DNA of 64,000 nt from Allocoleopsis franciscana PCC 7113 (GTDB lineage Bacteria; Cyanobacteriota; Cyanobacteriia; Cyanobacteriales; Coleofasciculaceae), in contig NC_019739.1 in assembly GCF_000317515.1 (NCBI RefSeq), positions 1 through 64,000 on the forward strand, written 5' to 3'. The notes beneath the pieces are model-generated. The model was not told the DNA's origin, made no database searches, and worked only from the letters and a program-made list of their open reading frames with translations. Below, one piece after another: positions 1 to 7,453 of the stretch. Within the stretch, counting starts at the first letter, position 1, and every line of letters begins with the position of its first letter. A program made the translations under genes and the position numbers.

Positions 1-93
1 CTTGAAAGTTGACGCAAAGACGTGGAGAGGCGAAGAGAGATTTTCATGAGTTTGTTCTGCACTTTAAGTTCAGATAAGCCTGTCTAGGAATCC

Positions 94-645
94 CTACAAA
101 CTGGAAAAGGATTCATTGACCCGTTGGTATCGATTCCCTTGTTCACAGTAAAGAAGTGACGACAACTGATTAGAATTGGAAACTCGTTGACTGATTGCAA
201 GACAAGGCTTGCTTCCTTGTTCAACATCCTTTAAGGCAATCAAAGGAATGCCTTTTGGTAGGTTCCGGTTGAGATAAAGACTCAAAACCAACTGATAACT
301 CTCCCCTTGCTGTGCATAAACAACGTACAAACAGCCAGCCGCACCACACAATTTAGGGGTATTAAAATCAAACACATAAAGGGGGGCTTGTTGACCCAAG
401 ACCATCACTTTGACATTAGAAATGTCTAGGGGTGGGTCTTTGGAAGTTAAAGAGGAGTTGGAGGCGATCGCTCGAGCAACCAAAGCTTCTGGAACTACGC
501 GGGTTGCACTCTGCCATTGAGCAGCCGAGGCACTACTTATCCAGAATCCTCTCAATCCCAAGACCACAACAATACTTAGCAGTACGCCAACAACAACTAA
601 GCTAAAGGGGTGTCGAGAACGCAGTTGTTTGAAAATCTTGCTCAT
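94..645 (-). CDS. Small exported or membrane-anchored protein, last gene of the T4SS operon
   Basis: The product is about 183 aa and of unknown function. Residues about 15-40 form one hydrophobic segment ending in SSASAAQW, which could be a signal peptide or a membrane anchor, so the rest (with several cysteines) should lie outside the cytoplasm. I chose the ATG at 645 because it overlaps the stop of the upstream muramidase gene by one base (TGATG), a sign of translational coupling; an in-frame ATG three codons earlier is possible. Position as last gene of a continuous minus-strand secretion operon suggests an accessory envelope role in conjugation, which is inference from context only. Confidence 0.6.
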   Translation of the reverse strand: MSKIFKQLRSRHPFSLVVVGVLLSIVVVLGLRGFWISSASAAQWQSATRVVPEALVARAIASNSSLTSKDPPLDISNVKVMVLGQQAPLYVFDFNTPKLCGAAGCLYVVYAQQGESYQLVLSLYLNRNLPKGIPLIALKDVEQGSKPCLAISQRVSNSNQLSSLLYCEQGNRYQRVNESFSSL

Positions 646-2495
646 CACGAACATCCTAAAGAATTGAAAGTGCTTTGATAGTTAGCAGCAGCTTCCTTAC
701 CGTAGGTGTAAAGAGTGAAACGACCGAAGGCGTCAGAAACACCACCATCAGTCGCTGCTGCTGGGCCACCGAAGTGCATCTGAGCTGCACGTTCAATTAG
801 ACGAGAACCTGTAAAGGGTTGTCCCGTTGTTGGGTCTATCTGTTCAGATGCTCTATCTAACAAAGCACTAGCGTCAGCATCAAACAGAGCATTCTGATCG
901 GCCTGGGAGAAGTAACTCAACATTTCATCAGAACTTACAGCTTTTCCAGCATCAACTTTTGCTAAAAATTGCTTTCCTCCTGGCTTGGAGAGAATTTTCT
1001 CTCGGACATCATTTCGGTAGCTCATCAACTGATACCGCCCTAATGCACGTCCTCGGTTTCCAGCGCTATCTTCAACAAAAGAGCCAATTGAGCCATACCC
1101 TCCCTCAATTTCTGAAATAGCGCTGGCATAAGCCCCCAGAGAAACGCCTTGATGGGTGGGACCACAATTACCCGGCTTGCTGGAATTAGCTGACGGTAGA
1201 TGGGGATTGATTGCGTTGGGTACCCCTTCAGCACTTGCTGAAGTTTGTGTAGATTGGCTGAGGTTCGTACTGGGAGCAATCGCATCAACATTTCCCAGGA
1301 AAATTGCATCTTTCTCGTGATAACTCAACCAGGGAATCGGACCAATAAAGTAAGGCGTACAGCCTAAATCCACGAAGCCTTTACGCATACAGAACCGAAA
1401 AAATAAAGCCGTATCGACAGTTCCTTTGGGTTCTGATATATCCCAAATGACAACCTTAAAAGCATCACCAAAAGGAAGGCGTCCTGTCGGTTCCAACCCA
1501 TTATTGACAGCAGCAAGAATCCCATGACCGCCTCGAACGTCTTGGGACTTTCCGCTAATCCATTGCCTACCCAAAATCTTGGCAGAACCCGCTAGTTCAG
1601 CGTGAGCGCAATCTTGCTCACAAGGGACTGTAAAACCTTCTACATCGCTACCAGAAATTGTGCGCTCACGCTGCTGTTCGGCTGACCCAAATGCAATATC
1701 AACAGTTCCCACATCAGTTCCCACAGGATTCGCTGGGGTGGGAAACTGAGAGAAAGGCACATCGCTTAAACCTGGAATTTGGTCGATATTGACAATCTGC
1801 CAATCAGAGAAAGAGCCAATTGATGTCGTATCCAGCCCTGGAATCGAAGCGAGATCGTATTTATCTAAAGGCAGCTTAGAGAATTCCAAATCACCCAAAA
1901 GCGGCGATTGCGCTAAAAGTTGACCGATAGTTTGAGCTGGGTTAACGTCAGTTGTTAGCTGACTTTGAAGCAAATCTAAAATTGGCTTGACTTCTTCAAT
2001 GGGTAAATGACTTAGAGTTGGGATAGCTTTAACCAAGCTGCCGAGAGTTTGATAAGCCATTACTCCAAACTCTTGTAAGCTCGTTCTATTCAAATTTAAA
2101 CCAGTAGAAGAAGCATGATTGATGGTAGATAGAGAAAAATCTTGCAACTTAAACCCATCTTGGAAGTCTCCCAACATCAGGAAATCCGCAGGCTTTTGTC
2201 CTGCCGACCAATTTCGAGAGGGGTCGTACCCCAACTGGTTGACCACATCATTAGGAACGGTGAGAGAACCGCTTTCTGCAATGGCAGGAAGATTACTAAA
2301 AGTAATCTGATTCCAATCCGGTAACGGAGTATTTTGCCAAGTTGTTGTAGGAATGGGACTTGGCGGTTGGGTGGAAGCGACAGCTTTTAAACCTGTGAAT
2401 CCATCAATTGTCAAGGGTAATCCAAAAAGGAAAATTGACAAAAGAAAACCCGTGACCGCCCAATAAAGACGACGGCTAAACTTATGAAGAAACAT
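645..2495 (-). CDS. VirB1-like T4SS peptidoglycan hydrolase (lytic transglycosylase/muramidase domain)
   Basis: This is a roughly 616-aa exported protein with an N-terminal hydrophobic segment (WAVTGFLLSIFLFGLPLTI). The C-terminal ~170 residues look like a lysozyme-fold domain: an ISEIEGGYGS segment with a likely catalytic Glu, then GRALGRYQLM, as in muramidases that open the cell wall for secretion systems. The middle is long and unrecognised. The frame opens at a TTG (2504), but the ATG at 2495 gives a clean start 12 bp after the upstream gene. It sits directly behind the VirB9-like gene, which fits a VirB1 role: local peptidoglycan remodelling for assembly of the transfer channel. Membership in the operon is clear; the enzymatic call is moderately sure. 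Confidence 0.65.
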   Translation of the reverse strand: MFLHKFSRRLYWAVTGFLLSIFLFGLPLTIDGFTGLKAVASTQPPSPIPTTTWQNTPLPDWNQITFSNLPAIAESGSLTVPNDVVNQLGYDPSRNWSAGQKPADFLMLGDFQDGFKLQDFSLSTINHASSTGLNLNRTSLQEFGVMAYQTLGSLVKAIPTLSHLPIEEVKPILDLLQSQLTTDVNPAQTIGQLLAQSPLLGDLEFSKLPLDKYDLASIPGLDTTSIGSFSDWQIVNIDQIPGLSDVPFSQFPTPANPVGTDVGTVDIAFGSAEQQRERTISGSDVEGFTVPCEQDCAHAELAGSAKILGRQWISGKSQDVRGGHGILAAVNNGLEPTGRLPFGDAFKVVIWDISEPKGTVDTALFFRFCMRKGFVDLGCTPYFIGPIPWLSYHEKDAIFLGNVDAIAPSTNLSQSTQTSASAEGVPNAINPHLPSANSSKPGNCGPTHQGVSLGAYASAISEIEGGYGSIGSFVEDSAGNRGRALGRYQLMSYRNDVREKILSKPGGKQFLAKVDAGKAVSSDEMLSYFSQADQNALFDADASALLDRASEQIDPTTGQPFTGSRLIERAAQMHFGGPAAATDGGVSDAFGRFTLYTYGKEAAANYQSTFNSLGCS

Positions 2496-2507
2496 GGTTG
2501 TCAAAAA

Positions 2508-3323
2508 TTATTTCGTGTGAGCTGAAGTTCTAGCTGGAACGAGAACTGGATTGCTCGTTCTTCCCAATTGTGCCAATCGCTCAACTAAGTTTAGGGATAT
2601 GCCCGATGTTGAGGCGGCTGATTCAATCGGTTCGCCCGCTTGTACCCTTGCTAAAAAGTTCCGAATTCGTGTTTCGAGGGGCTGACCAGTACGAATCAAA
2701 CCTCTTTGCATTGCCACAGCTAGCCCACGACTAAAAACTGAATAGTTTGAGATAGAATCGACAATCGAGCTGTATTTGGTATTACTAGGAGTAGAAACTG
2801 AAACTGGGGTAACTTCAATCGTGTGGTATTGAGGTGTTCCCGATGCCAGTGCCACTCGAAACAAATACACGCGCTGCCCAGAAGTCCCGGAAGTAATTGC
2901 TGTTAACAATGTGCTAGTGGTCTTGGGCAAACCTGGAATGTTCAATGGGTTGATGCCCCGTAGGTGCAATACTCTCGCCCCATTCGGCTGACATGGCTTA
3001 CCTTGACTGCCTAAGCCGGATAAACAGCCATCTACATCCAAAGTGGCAAAGGAAGGGTTATCCAACCAAACTTTTTCCACAATCTCTCCAGTTGGAATAA
3101 AACTGATGTTGACTCCATATCCAGAAGACAATTCAATCAGTGGTGGTGAGGAACCCGATTGACCCGTTGCTTGTAATATTGAGACACGTCGTACCGAATT
3201 GGAGATTGTATTAGCCGACGCGGGCAATCCAAACGGCAGTCCCGACCCACTATTGCAGTAACTTAATCCTGTTAGACAAAGGGTCGATGCGATAGAAAGT
3301 GCAAATCTTGAAAAAGTCCTCAT
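2508..3323 (-). CDS. VirB9/TraK-like outer-membrane core component of T4SS
   Basis: The product is 271 aa with an N-terminal signal peptide (hydrophobic residues 6-24). The stretch GYGVNISFIPTGEIVEKVWL followed by LDNPSFATLDVDG resembles the beta-rich N-terminal domain of VirB9/TrbG/TraK proteins, which begin with a GYxxxxxF pattern. This family forms the periplasmic and outer-membrane ring with VirB10 and VirB7. The gene follows the VirB10-like gene by 48 bp on the same strand, as expected for partners. No separate VirB7 lipoprotein was seen. Sequence similarity is weak, so the assignment leans on position and fold-like motifs. Confidence 0.6.
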   Translation of the reverse strand: MRTFSRFALSIASTLCLTGLSYCNSGSGLPFGLPASANTISNSVRRVSILQATGQSGSSPPLIELSSGYGVNISFIPTGEIVEKVWLDNPSFATLDVDGCLSGLGSQGKPCQPNGARVLHLRGINPLNIPGLPKTTSTLLTAITSGTSGQRVYLFRVALASGTPQYHTIEVTPVSVSTPSNTKYSSIVDSISNYSVFSRGLAVAMQRGLIRTGQPLETRIRNFLARVQAGEPIESAASTSGISLNLVERLAQLGRTSNPVLVPARTSAHTK

Positions 3324-3371
3324 AACTCAAAACTCACGGATTCAGATTCAGTGTTGATGTAAAGAAAGCAC

Positions 3372-5405
3372 TTACATTTCAAACGAGCGATTAACAAAAA
3401 CCTGTACGTCTTCACCTGCACGCACATACCAAACATTGGGGCGAGACATAATCTCTTGAATTGCTTTGTCGTTCCGCTGCAATATCTGTTGGGTGAGCGG
3501 TCCAAATCCACCGTCTAAAATCGCTCCCAGTAGGTTGGGGCGGCGATTGCTCGTTGTTGTAGAAGAACTAAACCCACCGCTTGATGAATTAATCGACTGT
3601 TGAACATCAGGCTGATTGAGTACTTCCCCTACTTTGGAGAGCGACCCGAACAAGAATGCCGTCACATCACGAGAAGCGATCGCACTTCCCTTCTTCCCCC
3701 ATTTGTCAGCCATTAAGGGTTGACCATCTGACCCCCGAATACTGATGGCTCCAGGCGGCAACACGTACTCTTGACCATCAACGATCGCCTGCGTTGCTTC
3801 AAGTTGAGTTAGTCCCGATTCGCCTACATTAATGATTCGAGCAACAATTTGAGTGCCTTGTGGCAACATGACAGAACCCTGAGGGTCAGTTAGCGGTTCA
3901 TTGAGCTGAACGATAAACTTTTCTTGAGCTGACGAAGCCGCCGAATTAGACGCAGAACCAGCCGACGCTCTTGCTCCCGCCCAAATAACGGGTGTCAATA
4001 GCTCTCCAGAAGCCATTTCACCAACTTGCAAGTAGCGCACTGGCACACCACTCAGCACGCTGGACTCCTCAGCAGGATTAATCTGATCTGTGGGTGTAGA
4101 AGCAATCTGATTCCCAGTTGCATTCGGTAGTAGAGGCTGATGCGGAGAGTTGGCTGTTAGCACAGGGGAACGAAGTCCGGGCATCTCTGCGTCTCCATGT
4201 CCCCGCATCCTCGTGTCATCTCCATCGGCTGGTTGTGACGACACCCCCCGAGGAAGCTCTGAAGAACCAAAAACTGTTTCTTTGTCATCAAGACTGCCAT
4301 CGCGTGGAATTTGCATTTTAGAAGCCGCCGCTACGGGGAGCGGTACAGTCGTAGGAGTAACAACAGCTCCCGCAGTCGATGACATGACTGGAATGGCACG
4401 AGGGGTTGTTACAAACGGTTCTTCCGTCTGAGTAGGGATAGATGTAGTCCTTGAGTCAGCAATTTGAGAGGCGTCTTCACCAACTGGGTTGGTGCCATAA
4501 CTTCCAATCTGTGAGAGAGCCACCCACTGCTGCATGGGATCTGGAGTCGGTTTCGGTTGTGAGGGCAAAGCGGATGGTGATGGTTCTTCGACGGCTTTTC
4601 GAGCAGGTTGAGTCGATTGAGTTGGTTGAGTGGGTCGAGCCAGTTGAGTTGGTTGAACTGGACGAGAAGGTGGTGCGTATTCTCGCTGCACCACAGGACG
4701 AGGGGAATAGAAGGGGGGCGGTGTAGAAGAGCGCTGCACTACAGGACGAGGAGGATATGAAGGTGGTGGAGTAGAGGAACCTGGCTTAGTAGAACTTTCT
4801 TGAGTCGAAGGAGAAGGATTTGCATCCTTATTAACTTTCGACACACTGGTTTGAGGAGTTTTCGGACTTTTGGCGCGGTCTAAATCCTGAATTTGAGCCG
4901 CCTGAGAGCCAAGAGCCACCTGTGTTTTGAGGTTGCCCACTTCGGTATCTGGGGTGGGAGGAATAGTGGGAGTGGGTTGAGGAGAAGGTGAGTTAGCGAT
5001 CGCCGGTGCTTTTCTACTGGCACTGCTCGTTACGCTCTGCAAAAACAGCCCTCCCCCACCAAACAGCACGAGCATCACCAAACCAACCGCCGCCGCTTTA
5101 GGAAAAGGACTTGTTGAAAATTTCGGTTGAGTTTTTCCCTCAATTGGGTCGTCAAATAATTCAGCTTGAGAGATTGCATTCGACTCCAAAACTGAGTCGG
5201 CTAGGTCTGATTCTGGAATAGTTTCTAGCGGAATTTCCGGGCTATCATCAAAATCCACTAAGCTAGCCAATTTCTCATCAGTCCACTCCCAATCCTCATC
5301 AGCACCTTCAATTATTTGGGACACCGACTCTTCGTTACTGTTAAACACAGTATCGGCGTGACCCTTTCCATTAATTCTGTATTCGTTCCAATCTTGTTGG
5401 TTCAT
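3372..5405 (-). CDS. VirB10/TrbI-like T4SS scaffold protein
   Basis: This 677-aa protein has the VirB10 layout: an acidic cytoplasmic N-terminus (1-100), one transmembrane helix (about 103-125), a long Pro/Thr/Ser-rich periplasmic linker with repeated STPPP and RPVVQR units (about 185-275), and a C-terminal TrbI-type beta domain (about 480-640; pattern LPQGTQIVARI). VirB10 spans both membranes and gates the channel. The ATG at 5405 overlaps the VirB8 stop as TGATG, so I prefer it over the GTG one codon upstream. Around 4180-4225 the gene carries an in-frame low-complexity insert (DDTRMRGHGDAE) that matches a dispersed cyanobacterial repeat type also seen in dnaX here. Confidence 0.82.
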   Translation of the reverse strand: MNQQDWNEYRINGKGHADTVFNSNEESVSQIIEGADEDWEWTDEKLASLVDFDDSPEIPLETIPESDLADSVLESNAISQAELFDDPIEGKTQPKFSTSPFPKAAAVGLVMLVLFGGGGLFLQSVTSSASRKAPAIANSPSPQPTPTIPPTPDTEVGNLKTQVALGSQAAQIQDLDRAKSPKTPQTSVSKVNKDANPSPSTQESSTKPGSSTPPPSYPPRPVVQRSSTPPPFYSPRPVVQREYAPPSRPVQPTQLARPTQPTQSTQPARKAVEEPSPSALPSQPKPTPDPMQQWVALSQIGSYGTNPVGEDASQIADSRTTSIPTQTEEPFVTTPRAIPVMSSTAGAVVTPTTVPLPVAAASKMQIPRDGSLDDKETVFGSSELPRGVSSQPADGDDTRMRGHGDAEMPGLRSPVLTANSPHQPLLPNATGNQIASTPTDQINPAEESSVLSGVPVRYLQVGEMASGELLTPVIWAGARASAGSASNSAASSAQEKFIVQLNEPLTDPQGSVMLPQGTQIVARIINVGESGLTQLEATQAIVDGQEYVLPPGAISIRGSDGQPLMADKWGKKGSAIASRDVTAFLFGSLSKVGEVLNQPDVQQSINSSSGGFSSSTTTSNRRPNLLGAILDGGFGPLTQQILQRNDKAIQEIMSRPNVWYVRAGEDVQVFVNRSFEM

Positions 5406-6178
5406 CACAAATTCTCCGCTTGCAAATCTCTAATGGCATAAATTTCCAACCCGCTAGAGCGAGCTTGATAAATTACAGAAGCAATTCCACCTGACTTACC
5501 TGGAAACTCTGGAGGCTCAACAGATTGCACAAAAATTTCCTTGTTAAAGGGGATAACTTGACCCAAGTTATTTCCCTTATCAAACGCCAATAAATTCGCC
5601 ACCATCTTGACTTTCCATTTCCCTTCAGCAATCTTTTGAGGAGTCTGAACTTCTAAGGGAACGAGAGCTACCTGAGTTGTTCCTTGAAATACTCCGGGTG
5701 GCGTGAGTTCAGCCAGTTTTGTCAAAAACTCCTTGCGGAAGTCTTCACTCAAAGCAAACCCAGCTTGCCACGCAGCCGTCGCTACCTTCCTTCTACTGGT
5801 AATCGCTACTCCTGGATCGGGTACGGGCTTGGTTGCCTCTTCAATAGTGGTTGGGGGCTTAGTTCCCGACCAATTCATCATGAGCGTCATCGTGTCTAGG
5901 GTAAATTTTTTCACCACCTCTGGTGTTCGCTCCTTATTCCCCAAAGGAGCTACGGTAGTAGCTTTTCCTGTCTCTAGCTGAACGAGAGAAGGAGGAGCTT
6001 TTTTTGACAACTTAGAATAAGCTCCATATTGCAGAACCAACACTAAAAATGTGAGTAAGTGCAGTCCTAGAGTGCCAACGACAAACAGACCCATTGCATC
6101 ATTTTTCGAGAACTTTGTCGGCTGTCGCTCAAGAAATCGCAAGCGCTTTTGAGAAGCACCATCCGCTTTTGTAGTCAT
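5405..6178 (-). CDS. VirB8-like T4SS inner-membrane protein
   Basis: The product is 257 aa: a basic cytoplasmic N-terminus, one transmembrane helix at about residues 29-50 (MGLFVVGTLGLHLLTFLVLV), and a C-terminal periplasmic domain of about 190 residues. That is the VirB8/TraE architecture; these proteins dimerise and nucleate the inner-membrane complex. The gene lies between VirB6-like and VirB10-like genes, its canonical neighbourhood. The primary sequence is divergent, so the call rests on topology and gene order. Confidence 0.65.
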   Translation of the reverse strand: MTTKADGASQKRLRFLERQPTKFSKNDAMGLFVVGTLGLHLLTFLVLVLQYGAYSKLSKKAPPSLVQLETGKATTVAPLGNKERTPEVVKKFTLDTMTLMMNWSGTKPPTTIEEATKPVPDPGVAITSRRKVATAAWQAGFALSEDFRKEFLTKLAELTPPGVFQGTTQVALVPLEVQTPQKIAEGKWKVKMVANLLAFDKGNNLGQVIPFNKEIFVQSVEPPEFPGKSGGIASVIYQARSSGLEIYAIRDLQAENL

Positions 6179-6187
6179 AGTAACTGT

Positions 6188-7396
6188 TTAAAAGAATTTA
6201 TCTGGACGAGGGAGGAAACGACTTAACCCCCCTAAACCGGAAGTGGCAATATTGGATAAACTGCTAAAAATAGCCATTCCTCCACCTGCTGCTAAAGCCA
6301 TTGCCAAAATTGGAGAAAGTAAGCCCACTGCAAACGCAATAATTGTGGAATCGACACTTCCGGCATTAACAATAAGGCTTGCTACTAACCCAGCAATAAT
6401 GTTGAAGCAAAGCTTGACCATTCCCACCGAGAAGAATCCTGTTAACCAAGCAAAAATTGCTTTCTGTCCCACAGGAAGAAGCGAACCGCCTACAGCTAGC
6501 GGTCCTAAAAGTGCAGTGAGTAGAAGAGATACTTCTACAAGCCACTGAAAAGCAATTCCAAAAGCAATCAGCCAGCCTCTAGCTGCCGCTGCAAAAATGG
6601 TTGAAATCGTGTTTTGAAATTGCTGACCAATATTGAAAGGGTCGTTGCTCTGCTGCCCATTATTAAGTTGTCCTGATTGCTGTGCCGCCTGATTGATACA
6701 ATCTTGTTGCTGTTGAGGGTCAGCAATGTTTGCACACTGGCTTCTCAGGGCATTGATGGCTGTCTGTTCACCCACCTGCCCTACAACCTGTTGATAGGCT
6801 TCTTGCAGTTGCAAGTCACCCACTTGAGCCGTTAAGATACCCTGATTGACTTGATTGATGATGTCTCTTAATTGAAGGGTGCAAGCGGATAAAACTTGAG
6901 CGGCTTGGGCTTGTTGTCCGACTAAATCGACAGAACCTTGAGTGGCAGAAGCTTGCTGCTGAATTCGCTCTTGACCTGATTGTGAGAGTGTCGAGTCAAC
7001 AGCGGCTCTAGTAATCTGACGATCGACTTCATTTGTGGCTAACTCCGTTTGATTTACTAAACTGCCACTGGATGACGCAACTTTTTCAACCTGTTTACGC
7101 GAGGCAATAGGGTCAGGCAATCCTACAGCTCCCATGACTTGGCTGATTGCTGAATCTAAGTCACTGCCTAAACTTTCTGACAGCGGTTGAAGTTTGCTCG
7201 AAAGAATTTGATTGAGATAACCGCCCCAAGAATTGAGTTGATTATTTAGTTGCTCAAATAGCTGATTCAAAGCGTTGGTGTTACCTGCAATGCTGTTGAG
7301 AATTTGTGCTTGTCCTGGAGTCGGAATCGCTCCTAGTAAAGCAACGGCGATAACACTACTGAAAAAAATTGGCTTGATTTTGTGATTGAATTTCAT
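6188..7396 (-). CDS. VirB6/TrbL-like polytopic T4SS membrane protein
   Basis: This 402-aa protein has a signal peptide (ending GQAQ), a Gln/Ala-rich soluble half (residues 30-260; coiled and polar with many QQ pairs) and a C-terminal half with about five hydrophobic helices (about 265-385). A polytopic C-terminal block after a soluble domain is typical of VirB6/TrbL proteins, which form part of the inner-membrane channel. It follows the ATPase gene, as VirB6 usually does. The extended Gln-rich region is unusual in length but carries no motif I recognise. Confidence 0.7.
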   Translation of the reverse strand: MKFNHKIKPIFFSSVIAVALLGAIPTPGQAQILNSIAGNTNALNQLFEQLNNQLNSWGGYLNQILSSKLQPLSESLGSDLDSAISQVMGAVGLPDPIASRKQVEKVASSSGSLVNQTELATNEVDRQITRAAVDSTLSQSGQERIQQQASATQGSVDLVGQQAQAAQVLSACTLQLRDIINQVNQGILTAQVGDLQLQEAYQQVVGQVGEQTAINALRSQCANIADPQQQQDCINQAAQQSGQLNNGQQSNDPFNIGQQFQNTISTIFAAAARGWLIAFGIAFQWLVEVSLLLTALLGPLAVGGSLLPVGQKAIFAWLTGFFSVGMVKLCFNIIAGLVASLIVNAGSVDSTIIAFAVGLLSPILAMALAAGGGMAIFSSLSNIATSGLGGLSRFLPRPDKFF

Positions 7397-7453
7397 TGAT
7401 TTTATTCACGAGATGTATCGAAATTGGATTAGACAATAGGAACCAATGACTAA

